Below, piece by piece: positions 1 to 6,551 of a DNA stretch of 9,200 bases. This DNA is from Myxococcales bacterium (GTDB lineage: Bacteria > Myxococcota_C > UBA6777). How positions within the stretch are numbered: the first letter of the stretch is position 1; every line of letters starts with the position of its first letter. The notes below the pieces were generated by a model. The model ran no database searches. It was not told where the DNA came from and worked only from the letters and a program-made list of their open reading frames with translations. The stretch covers positions 1 to 9,200 of the forward strand of contig JALTMC010000897.1 in assembly GCA_027005175.1 (NCBI GenBank), read 5' to 3'. A program made the position numbers and the translations under genes.

Positions 1-1110
1 TTCAAAGTGCTTGTCGATCGCCTCCACCAGCTCAAGAGGGGTGCTGAAGGTATCAAGTCCCTTCATCTGGTAGCGTGTTTGTAAGGTCTCAAGCACTGTG
101 TTGAGATCGGGATAATGGGGTTGCCAATCTTCAAGGAGGGGCTCTGTTTGAGGAGCCCTCTCGTGCTCCCATGTTATGACGGCAGAGTCATCTCGATTGC
201 GTTGCCAGGGGGGCTTTCGGGCCGCCGTACGAGAACGCACCACACGGCCTGTTGTGGAGAGGCCCTCTGTGGGTTCAAAGGGAATGGGGAGTGCTCGAAT
301 GGTGTGCTGTGTTGTGATGAGAGCGGCTCCCGTTTGTTCACAGCGCTCAAGAGCTTGAATCACTTCCATCGCAGACTGAAAGCGCTCTTCGACTACCGGG
401 GCTAGAAGTCGCTGCAATATCCGCAAGAATCGCTGCGACACGTTGATATAGGGCTCAAACAGAAGTCGATTGCGTGTGAGAGGGAGGGTGGAGGGGTGAC
501 GGCGAGACAACATGTAGATCAAAGTGGCACCAAGTGCGTATAGATCGGATGCGGGGGAGGGATGCCCCAAGAACTGCTCCGGTGGGGTATAGCCGTATGT
601 TCCCACCACAGAGGCACCTTGTTCTGCATAAATGACATCGCGTACGGAGCCAAAATCGATCAATGTCGCGGTGTGATCTTCTCGTAAGATCACATTGGTG
701 GGCTTGATATCGCGATGAATGACTGAAGGAGACAGACTGTGTATATAATGCAACACCTCTAACAATTGTCGTCCGATCTGGCGAACTTCCGTTTCTGATG
801 TCCTGTGTTCTTCCACAAACTGTTCGAGGTTGAGACCAGGGACCCATTCTCGAATCAAGCAGAGCGCGGCGTCGTCGGGCAAGACAAACATGTCGCGAAA
901 TTTGGGGATCACAGGAGATTCAAGCTGTCGCAGAATATGGGCTTCGCGTTCGACGAGGGTGTAGCGTTCCCAACCCTCGTGTGTAAGACGGTAGATCTTG
1001 GCCAACCAATACTGATTGTCCTCTTGTACAAGCCAGCATTCACCTTGGGCTCCTCGCCCAATCAATTGATGAACGTAGTAGCGTCCTTGTAAGAGAATTC
1101 CTTCTTGCAT
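1..1110 (-). CDS. Hanks-type serine/threonine protein kinase, N-terminal 370 residues (gene runs off the left edge)
   Basis: The reverse strand is open from an ATG at 1110 to base 1 with no stop, giving 370 residues of a longer protein. All kinase motifs are present in order: Gly-rich loop GRGAQG (18-23), beta-3 lysine in WLAKIY (K38), alpha-C glutamate (E56), catalytic loop HRDIKPTN (132-139, D134), DFGS (152-155), GTYGYTPPEQ in the activation/P+1 region (170-179) and SDLYALG (188-194). All residues needed for phosphotransfer are there, so an active cytoplasmic Ser/Thr kinase is expected. The kinase fold ends near residue 257. A polar, Arg/Pro-rich stretch (about 260-330) follows, and no membrane segment is visible before the edge, so whatever sensor domain it has lies outside the window. 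The start is supported by AAGAAGG (1116-1122) five bases upstream. It is divergent from the PEGA kinase at 1423. The substrate is unknown. Confidence 0.93.
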   Translation of the reverse strand, partial: MQEGILLQGRYYVHQLIGRGAQGECWLVQEDNQYWLAKIYRLTHEGWERYTLVEREAHILRQLESPVIPKFRDMFVLPDDAALCLIREWVPGLNLEQFVEEHRTSETEVRQIGRQLLEVLHYIHSLSPSVIHRDIKPTNVILREDHTATLIDFGSVRDVIYAEQGASVVGTYGYTPPEQFLGHPSPASDLYALGATLIYMLSRRHPSTLPLTRNRLLFEPYINVSQRFLRILQRLLAPVVEERFQSAMEVIQALERCEQTGAALITTQHTIRALPIPFEPTEGLSTTGRVVRSRTAARKPPWQRNRDDSAVITWEHERAPQTEPLLEDWQPHYPDLNTVLETLQTRYQMKGLDTFSTPLELVEAIDKHFE

Positions 1111-1189
1111 GCCTACCTTCTTTGGTTGACAGATCGCACAAGGAGACGATAGAGCCTATCCCCCCTTGCCATAAAGTAGGGTGTCGCAG

Positions 1190-1209
1190 TATGGTATCGC
1201 GATACCATA
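1190..1209. promoter_or_regulatory. Perfect 20-bp palindrome, candidate operator between the two divergent kinase genes
   Basis: Bases 1190-1209 are a perfect inverted repeat with no spacer, centred on GGTATCGCGATACC. The symmetry breaks at the next base on each side (G1189, A1210). A spacerless palindrome makes a poor RNA hairpin but a typical binding site for a dimeric repressor or activator. It lies 80 bp upstream of the minus-strand kinase start and about 95 bp upstream of the promoter facing the plus-strand kinase, so one regulator could act on either or both. The regulator is not in the window. Being palindromic is observed; being an operator is inferred. Confidence 0.5.
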
Positions 1210-1304
1210 AACCCAAATGCTGAGAGTTATTTTGGCTACAGCAAGTGGGGAAGTTAGAGAGTTGGTAAAGAATATGCAAGCCCCTCGTAAGGAAGAGTTG
1301 TGAT

Positions 1305-1333
1305 TCGACAAACTAGACTTTTCTGACTATAAT
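1305..1333 (+). promoter_or_regulatory. Near-consensus sigma70-type promoter for the PEGA kinase
   Basis: TCGACA (1305-1310, five of six matches to the -35 consensus) is followed after exactly 17 bp by a perfect TATAAT (1328-1333). This predicts a transcript start near 1340 and a leader of about 80 nt before the ATG at 1423. The surrounding 1310-1395 region is AT-rich, as expected upstream of a gene. Other TATA-like strings (1371-1376, 1382-1387) lack a properly spaced -35. Confidence 0.6.
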
Positions 1334-1422
1334 ACATTTCTTTCAAGTGATGTTGTATTATGTGGTGAGATATACTCTTGCTATAAATAAAGGTAAAGTG
1401 ACGAGTGACAGGACAGTCCAAC

Positions 1423-3876
1423 ATGACAGAGCATTCAAGAATGCTGGGAGATCTTCGCCTAGTAAAAAAGATCGCCGCTGGGGGAATGGCTGAAGTATGG
1501 GAAGCACGCAAAACCGGCGTTGAAGGCTTCGAGAAACGCGTCGCTGTCAAAGTGATCTTACCTCACCTCAATGAAAACGATGAATTCATCCGAATGTTTC
1601 TGGATGAGGGCCGTCTGGCTGCACGCTTGGATCATCCGAACATTTGCCAGATCATCGGGCTAGGTGAGGCAGACGGTACGTACTACATGAGTATGGAGTT
1701 CATCGACGGTATTGGTCTAAGTGCGTTGATGAAAGCAGCCTCCAAACGCGGTGTCTTTGTTCCTTTTGAACACTGTTGCCAGCTTATTATTGGTGCTTGT
1801 GCAGGGCTGGATTATGCTCACTCTTGTACCGACAATAACGGGATGCCCCTGAACCTGGTGCATCGAGATATCTCGCCTCAGAATATTATGATCACCTACA
1901 ACGGTGGTGTAAAAGTGGTGGACTTTGGTATCGCCAAAGCGGCCAGCCAAGTTCATCACACTCGCGCCGGTGTGTTGAAAGGCAAGTATGCCTATATGTC
2001 GCCGGAGCAGGCGACAGGCAAACCTCTCGATCGCCGGAGTGATGTTTTTGCACTGGGCATCGTTCTCTGGGAGCTCACAACAGGCAACCGTCTCTTTCGC
2101 GCCGACAATGAGATCGCCACACTCCATAAGATTATCGGTGGAGACTATCCACCTCCCTCGACGTACCGAGATGGCTATCCCCCCGCTCTCGAACTGATCG
2201 TACAAAAGGCACTGGCTACAGAACGTGAGCATCGTTTTCAAGATTGCGGTGAAATGCAGCTGGCCTTGGAAGACTTTCTCTTGCGTCATGGACTGGCGGC
2301 AGGAAGCAAACGCCTCTCACACTACGTGCAACGTGTGATGTCGGATGGAGAGATCACCGCCCTTCCCACAAGCTCATCCTTGGTTAGCTTTCATAGTCAA
2401 GCTTTTGAAACAGGAAGCAATTCAGGAGTTCATACCCCATCCAACGCAACGGCCCACCCGGTAGCTCTGACCGGCGCTGCACCCACTCATCAAATGCCTG
2501 TTCAGTCTTCCGCAATCGCTGACTTTAACGAGTTTGAAGAAAGCTCTCATCGAAACAAACGCCGAAGCAATGCAGGTTTGTGGCTGTTTTTGCTCGTGCT
2601 CTTGCTGGGTGGCGGTGCCATCGCGACCTATGCATTGATGAATCAAAAGGATACAGACATCCCCGTCTTTGCGGTGCCATGGACCATACTCAGCACCCCA
2701 CACAATGCATCGATTCATATCAATGACGAACTGCGTGGTCAGACCCCCAAAGCCGTGATGTTTGCTCCTGGAAAACGCTATATTATCAGCATTCGAGCCA
2801 AAGGCTATCTCTCCAGTGTTCGAGAGATCCAAAAGTTTACCAAAAGCATGGCAGAAAAACCTCTGCGTGTGACGCTTCGCAAAAAACCGAAGCGAATGGT
2901 CATGGGACGGGTTCTTGTCAAGGTGAGACCCACCAAGGCAAATGTCTTGGTCAATGGAAAACCACTGAGGATGCTGTTTGAAGGCGTGTACGAAGGTTCT
3001 GTTGCAGCAGGGGTATCCCATACTCTTACAATCAAGAGCAAGGGACATAAAGACCACAGCGAAGTCTTTCTTATTAATGTCGCTCAAAAGAAAAAGAATT
3101 TCAATATCGAACTGAAGCGAGTGCGACGACGACGACGTCGCCGACGGATTCGGCGTCACAGTCGTAGACGTCCTCCACCACGACGCCGCATCCGTGACAA
3201 CGACCCACTACCCATCGTGCGCAAAAAAGTTCGAAACATCGTACCTGAAGGCTGGATCTCCATCGTCACGGATCCTCCCGGTGCTGTGATCAAGTTGAAC
3301 GGCTCCACTGTTGGCTCATCTCCCATGAAGCGATACAAACTCACCGCAGGTGTTCACAGGCTAAGCATTACCAAAGCCGGATATGCACCCGTTGACAAGT
3401 CATTTCGTTTAACAGGCAGCGAATTTCAACGCATGACTGTAAAATTTGTGCCTCTTGAGACAAAGAGGAAAGCCTTTGCCGTCGTCTCGTTTGGAGGATC
3501 ACCCACCAGTCGAGTGTTTATCGATGGAAAATCCCTGGGCAAGATCCCTCTGTTTAAAAAGAAACTCTCTGTTGGAACACACACGGTTGTCTATCGCACT
3601 GTGCGATTTGGTGCTCGCTTCCGCCGACGAGTTAAATTCAAAAAAGGCCACCGGATCTTTCGCCATAAGTTCCCCATGGGTAAGATCTGGCTGTTGTCTC
3701 GCCCCACCGCCAAGGTCTATCTGAATGGTGACTATGTCGGACGCTCCATGCGCCCTCCCTACACCGTTCCTGCTGGCTCTTATAGCGTTCGCTTCGTCTT
3801 CCCCAACGGCAGTCGTAAAGTCAAACGTGTCCGTATTCGTCCCGGTCAAAAAAAACGTGTCGTCGCAAAACAATAG
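1423..3876 (+). CDS. Transmembrane serine/threonine protein kinase with five periplasmic PEGA-like repeats
   Basis: Residues are numbered from the longest in-frame start, GTG 1405. A complete kinase domain (about 14-293) has AAGGMAEV (Gly loop), VAVKV (K49), alpha-C E68, HRDISPQN (153-160; the Ser replacing the usual Lys is common in myxobacterial kinases), DFG (173-175) and SPEQ (199-202). A polar Ser/Thr/Pro-containing linker (about 320-385) leads to one membrane helix (391-412) preceded by RNKRR, so the kinase is cytoplasmic and the remainder periplasmic. The outer part has five PEGA-like beta modules at about 426-478, 501-558, 615-683, 690-756 and 758-820, each with a 'V.ING...G.(S/T)P' core and an Ala/Pro-Gly turn. 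An arginine tract (572-597) separates modules 2 and 3. PEGA modules are thought to be envelope-binding, so this is probably an envelope-sensing receptor kinase. I chose ATG 1423 (AGGA at 1410-1413, 9-base spacing; 817 aa); GTG 1405 or ATG 1441 remain possible. It is convergent with the lipoprotein gene. Confidence 0.93.
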   Translation: MTEHSRMLGDLRLVKKIAAGGMAEVWEARKTGVEGFEKRVAVKVILPHLNENDEFIRMFLDEGRLAARLDHPNICQIIGLGEADGTYYMSMEFIDGIGLSALMKAASKRGVFVPFEHCCQLIIGACAGLDYAHSCTDNNGMPLNLVHRDISPQNIMITYNGGVKVVDFGIAKAASQVHHTRAGVLKGKYAYMSPEQATGKPLDRRSDVFALGIVLWELTTGNRLFRADNEIATLHKIIGGDYPPPSTYRDGYPPALELIVQKALATEREHRFQDCGEMQLALEDFLLRHGLAAGSKRLSHYVQRVMSDGEITALPTSSSLVSFHSQAFETGSNSGVHTPSNATAHPVALTGAAPTHQMPVQSSAIADFNEFEESSHRNKRRSNAGLWLFLLVLLLGGGAIATYALMNQKDTDIPVFAVPWTILSTPHNASIHINDELRGQTPKAVMFAPGKRYIISIRAKGYLSSVREIQKFTKSMAEKPLRVTLRKKPKRMVMGRVLVKVRPTKANVLVNGKPLRMLFEGVYEGSVAAGVSHTLTIKSKGHKDHSEVFLINVAQKKKNFNIELKRVRRRRRRRRIRRHSRRRPPPRRRIRDNDPLPIVRKKVRNIVPEGWISIVTDPPGAVIKLNGSTVGSSPMKRYKLTAGVHRLSITKAGYAPVDKSFRLTGSEFQRMTVKFVPLETKRKAFAVVSFGGSPTSRVFIDGKSLGKIPLFKKKLSVGTHTVVYRTVRFGARFRRRVKFKKGHRIFRHKFPMGKIWLLSRPTAKVYLNGDYVGRSMRPPYTVPAGSYSVRFVFPNGSRKVKRVRIRPGQKKRVVAKQ
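3115..3195 (+). repeat. CGA/CGC-rich low-complexity stretch encoding a poly-arginine linker
   Basis: Within the PEGA kinase, codons 571-597 encode a segment that is more than two-thirds arginine, including a run of eight consecutive Arg (574-581) and a PPP break. The DNA is built of near-repeats of CGACGACGACG and its complement-like CGTCGCCG, a composition prone to slippage. It sits between PEGA-like modules 2 and 3, on the predicted periplasmic side. The length of the Arg run may vary between strains. Confidence 0.8.
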
Positions 3877-3890
3877 TTAGCTGCGTTCCA

Positions 3891-4066
3891 CACCTTCCTC
3901 TTTCAGAGAAAGGGGCCAGGGCTACCGGTATTGTTGCGTGGCTTGCAACACCTCCCTCTTCCAGAAAAAGGGGCCACAGAGCTACCGGTATTGTTGCGTG
4001 GTTTGTAACACCTCCCTCTTCCAGAAAAAGGGACCAAGACTACCGGTATTGTTGCGTTGCTTGTAC
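3891..4066. repeat. Three ~60-bp tandem repeats in the convergent intergenic gap
   Basis: Units at about 3891-3948, 3949-4008 and 4009-4066 share CTCTTyCAGA-AAAGGG, then CTACCGGTATTGTTGCGT and a Gyttgyaa-like end. The 8-bp palindrome TACCGGTA recurs at 3923, 3983 and 4041, spaced 60 and 58 bp. Unit 1 can also pair CCTCTTTC (3897-3904) with GAAAGGGG (3908-3915) across a 3-base loop. No T-run follows, so these do not look like rho-independent terminators. Read on the minus strand, the units resemble the last codons of the lipoprotein gene (TACCGGTA again at 4139). A short open frame crossing the array on the plus strand is a by-product of the repeats. Confidence 0.85.
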
Positions 4067-4106
4067 AGACGACGATGCAGGAGCAGCAAAGTATCTTTGT
4101 GTTCAG

Positions 4107-5555
4107 CTACTTCATCTTCCAGATAAAGGTGCTGGGGCTACCGGTATCGTTGAGCTGGTGTTGTTGCAATGTGGTGGAACCTTGGAGCCAGCCTGTGATG
4201 ATGGCGTGGCCTTGTGAATCGATGACCAAGTCTTTGCCAACAGCACCCTGCCCAGAGGGCTGGGGGATAATATTCTGACGTGATGCCCCTTCCAAATTGG
4301 GAATAATGGAAAGGGCGAAGTTAAACTGTGTACGATTGGGGGTGCTGTATTCCGCGAGGAGATAGACATTATTTTGGGCAGATACAGCAACACTCAACCG
4401 CTCGTATAGCATCGGAGAGACTTGTTGAACGGTAGTGATATCTCGGCTCCAAACAAAGTTTCCTTGGGGATCTACTCTGGTCAGAATATGACGTTTACCT
4501 CCTTTTACTTCATGTTTGGTTTTCCCGATCTGAGCGTCTCCTTCGAGTGTTGCATGGATATAGGTATGACCGTCCTGTCCTGATGCAATGCCGACACCAT
4601 TGTCGTTGCTCTTACCACCCAAAGAAGTGCTCCAAAGTACTCTGGCTTCCTTGCTCAACTGGGCCACAAAGATATCCGACTTCCCTCGACTGATATGAGT
4701 TTCTGAACCGATGATCAGAATCTTCTGAAAGATCCCTGCCAGTGTGATTCGGCCCGCCGCGTCGATCTGTACGTCGGTTCCAACCGAGTATCCAGGAGTG
4801 GTGATCACTCGAAGAAATTCACCTCTGCGATTGAGGTGAGCCAGGAACATTTGTGGCTCATTCGATTTTTGGGTTTGCAACGTGATGTCCTGAAACGTCC
4901 CCGTGTTGCGGAAGAATCCGATCCACCAAAGCTCTCCTGTGGGTGAGATCGCGATATTGCTGCCTTGCGCTCCCGAAGAACCTGGCACACCGAGAGCCCA
5001 CAACACCTGACCCGAAGGGCTCACTTGCGCCAAAAATGCGTTGGTCAAAGAGACTTGAGACTGTGCGGGGAGCTTGACCTTGTCAAAGGTCATGCTTTTG
5101 TAATAGTAGCCCGTAAGGAGCAGATTTCCATCCCGAGCGGCCTTACAACTTGTCAGGGCTAACCCCGGTTGAGCCTGACCGACTTGATGCGCCCATTCGT
5201 ACTCACCTGCTGCGTTCAGTCGGGCGAAATACAAAGCGTGCAGCTCTTTGGATTGCAGTTGAAATGTCCCCAATGTCAGGGTTCCATAAAAAACACCACA
5301 AGCATACAAATGACCTTCCTTGTCCGTAGCTAATCGTTGGGAAGTGACGGTGCTTCCAGGTGATGTTGTAACCCAACTTTTAAATTCTGATGCAGGCTCA
5401 GGCCCCGGAGTGCATCCCACCAACAACAGGCCCATCCAAAGCATACACAACAGAATAAGCTGAGACCTTTGAAACAGCAGGCCCAACGAAGCCCATCCGG
5501 GTGTTTGTGGGGAAAAGGTTCTCTCTTTGTGGGATGGAGAGAAGATCGTATTCAT
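4107..5555 (-). CDS. Seven-bladed beta-propeller (SBBP-type) lipoprotein
   Basis: 482 residues from ATG 5555, with GGAG eight bases upstream. A hydrophobic segment (32-47) ends in the lipobox LVGC, so C48 should be lipidated and the protein anchored in the envelope; T49 at +2 does not suggest inner-membrane retention. Seven copies of a '(A/I)...DG.(L/I)(Y/L)..G.F.G' strand-turn-strand motif occur at about 76-95, 138-156, 200-220, 261-283, 321-344, 387-410 and 441-463, a period of about 62 residues. Between them are 'F.A.L...G...W' strands. The N-terminal EFKSWVTTSPG resembles the strand that follows each of these (e.g. RVLWSTSLGG), and the C-terminal STFIWKMK resembles the strand preceding it. 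The ring thus appears closed by joining the two ends, so the protein looks complete. Function is unknown; such propellers usually bind partners. The roughly 30-residue stretch before the hydrophobic segment is long for a signal peptide, and a TTG at codon 24 would give a standard one. No operon partner is seen. Confidence 0.87.
   Translation of the reverse strand: MNTIFSPSHKERTFSPQTPGWASLGLLFQRSQLILLCMLWMGLLLVGCTPGPEPASEFKSWVTTSPGSTVTSQRLATDKEGHLYACGVFYGTLTLGTFQLQSKELHALYFARLNAAGEYEWAHQVGQAQPGLALTSCKAARDGNLLLTGYYYKSMTFDKVKLPAQSQVSLTNAFLAQVSPSGQVLWALGVPGSSGAQGSNIAISPTGELWWIGFFRNTGTFQDITLQTQKSNEPQMFLAHLNRRGEFLRVITTPGYSVGTDVQIDAAGRITLAGIFQKILIIGSETHISRGKSDIFVAQLSKEARVLWSTSLGGKSNDNGVGIASGQDGHTYIHATLEGDAQIGKTKHEVKGGKRHILTRVDPQGNFVWSRDITTVQQVSPMLYERLSVAVSAQNNVYLLAEYSTPNRTQFNFALSIIPNLEGASRQNIIPQPSGQGAVGKDLVIDSQGHAIITGWLQGSTTLQQHQLNDTGSPSTFIWKMK
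4110..4170 (-). repeat. Fourth, diverged copy of the ~60-bp repeat, forming the 3' coding end of the lipoprotein gene
   Basis: The plus-strand sequence contains CATCTTCCAGATAAAGG and CTACCGGTATCGTTG at the same relative positions as in the three intergenic units, with TACCGGTA at 4139-4146. On the minus strand this encodes the C-terminal NDTGSPSTFIWKMK. The intergenic units read in the matching frame would give NNTGS..FFWK-like peptides. The distance to unit 3 is 98 bp, so the intergenic units are out of frame with the gene. Confidence 0.7.
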
Positions 5556-5815
5556 CGCAAGAACTCCGTATCTGAGTCTGTTTTAATTTGGTTTCCCGAT
5601 TCTTTGGACAAGAGCACTAACTTTGTTGTGGACCGAACTCGGGCTAGTCTTACACAACGTTTCTGTCTCCAAGTACGACACAAATCCCTCCGATCTTGAA
5701 TGACTGTGGTAAATCTGTTGGTTTCTCTCTTGACAGTTTATTCACTTCGTCGTACCTGAAGACACAAGTCGTGTTTGGGAAGAAGTTTGGGAAGAAAAGA
5801 GAGAGGAATGAAGAA

Positions 5816-6148
5816 TTGATTCGTGTGATGTGCAAAGGGAGTGATGTGACTCTTGTAGATGCCCATGGTGTTGCGTTTGTCACCCCAAAACCAGAAGAGC
5901 GTTTCTATCTGGCTTTTCTGGATTCGGCAGAGGTCCCATTGGAGGCAGAGCTTCTTCCCGGATTTCTGACCCACATTATACGCAAAGGTTTAATCGAGCA
6001 CGATGATGTTGATGGGACTGTCAAGCTTCAGCTTCAACTCGCAAGTATGAATCCCACAGAACTCTCTGAAGACTTTATCGATGAATTCAATGCGGAGCGC
6101 AAACAGCAGCTCAAGTCCGGTAGCAAAAGTCACGAGGGGCAGGAATAG
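5816..6148 (+). CDS. Small hypothetical protein, family not recognised
   Basis: The frame is open from after a TAG at 5645-5647 to the TAG at 6146-6148. It has no early ATG. Possible starts are TTG 5696 (150 aa, no visible ribosome site), GTG 5771, TTG 5816 (110 aa, with GAGAGG at 5801-5806, nine bases upstream) and ATG 5828 (106 aa). I prefer 5816 or 5828: the first 40 codons look less like protein, and TTGACA (5730-5735), a -35 match, lies in that stretch, though its -10 is poor. The product has a mixed alpha/beta look (DVTLVDAHGVAFVT; FYLAFLDS) with an acidic centre and a charged, Lys/Glu-rich tail. There is no signal peptide, membrane helix or Cys/His cluster, so it is probably cytoplasmic. 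It is divergent from the lipoprotein gene and convergent with the acetoacetyl-CoA synthetase gene. I do not recognise it. Confidence 0.6.
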   Translation: MIRVMCKGSDVTLVDAHGVAFVTPKPEERFYLAFLDSAEVPLEAELLPGFLTHIIRKGLIEHDDVDGTVKLQLQLASMNPTELSEDFIDEFNAERKQQLKSGSKSHEGQE

Positions 6149-6290
6149 CGATTTAATAGCTTGAACATTTTCAATGCTACGGGCTTCTTACAGTGCTTGA
6201 GTAAAAACACGCTACAACCTGTACCATGCTATGAAAATAAAATGGACGTGACTATGAATTACCTCTTTTGGAGTGCAAGTTTGCGTAGGT
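6149..6290. other. Intergenic stretch with no recognised feature
   Basis: These 142 bases between the small hypothetical gene and the hairpin cluster are AT-rich, with stops in all frames I followed. I see no convincing promoter, terminator or RNA gene in them. Confidence 0.5.
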
Positions 6291-6435
6291 TCAGAGTGGG
6301 GCTAAAGCCCCCATTCTGAGGAAGAAAAACCCGACTGAAGTCGGCTCAATCCTTCCGTTTTGCCTGAAGGGCAAAGTGTTTTGAGTGCCCCGAAGGGGCA
6401 GTTCCGAGATCCTCAGAGTGGGACTTTAGTCCCAC
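6291..6435. repeat. Cluster of five REP-like hairpins with conserved GAA/TAAA/TTTA-type loops
   Basis: Five adjacent inverted repeats fill this gap. H1 at 6291-6319 pairs TCAGAGTGGGGCT with AGCCCCCATTCTGA (one mismatch, one bulge). H2 at 6331-6344 is CCGACT-GA-AGTCGG. H3 at 6359-6375 pairs TTTGCC with GGCAAA. H4 at 6386-6400 is TGCCCC-GAA-GGGGCA. H5 at 6418-6435 is GTGGGACT-TT-AGTCCCAC. H1 and H5 share the start TCAGAGTGGG(G/A)CT, and TCTGAGG (6315-6321) faces CCTCAGA (6411-6417), so the block has inverted ends and could fold as a larger structure. Short stems closed by CTGAAG/CTAAAG-like loops are typical of REP/MITE-like elements mobilised in trans by RAYT/IS200-type Y1 transposases in many genomes. 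No transposase is in the window. The block may also limit read-through between the two convergent genes. Confidence 0.8.
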
Positions 6436-6462
6436 GGATATACGGGGGATTTCGCTATATCC
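6436..6462. repeat. Inverted repeat GGATATA / TATATCC
   Basis: GGATATA (6436-6442) is repeated inverted as TATATCC (6456-6462) across a 13-base loop. It directly abuts the fifth hairpin of the neighbouring cluster and may be its outermost element. The A/T-rich stem is weaker than the other five. The 89 bases from 6463 to the synthetase stop codon hold nothing I recognise. Confidence 0.45.
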
Positions 6463-6551
6463 ATTTGTGGTACAGGCTGCCAGGTTTCAATGTTATCCAC
6501 GAGCACATTCGATATATTCCCGATCTATTGGTTCCGCTGCTTTGGCACTCC

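Noticed and set aside
1717-2289. 190-residue open frame antisense to the PEGA kinase domain
   Set aside because: It lies wholly inside a kinase gene with intact motifs on the plus strand, has no recognisable domain and no ribosome site of note; it reflects codon composition.
2422-3159. 245-residue open frame antisense to the transmembrane and PEGA part of the kinase
   Set aside because: Mirrors a well-supported coding region and has no family-like features.
3897-3915. Hairpin after the PEGA kinase stop as a rho-independent terminator
   Set aside because: The stem includes a G-T pair and no T-run follows on either strand.
3938-4126. 62-residue plus-strand frame with an internal CNTSLFQKKGP duplication
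   Set aside because: The peptide repeat is a direct consequence of the 60-bp DNA repeat, with no ribosome site or homology; not treated as a gene.
3891-4146. Possible CRISPR array or attC-like cassette array at the TACCGGTA repeats
   Set aside because: The complete ~60-bp unit is repeated, with no conserved-repeat/unique-spacer division, no cas or integrase gene, and no attC core sites.
5730-5758. TTGACA at 5730-5735 as a promoter for the small hypothetical gene
   Set aside because: The -35 is perfect but the sequence 17 bp later (TACCTG) matches the -10 consensus at only two positions; used only as weak support for a later start.
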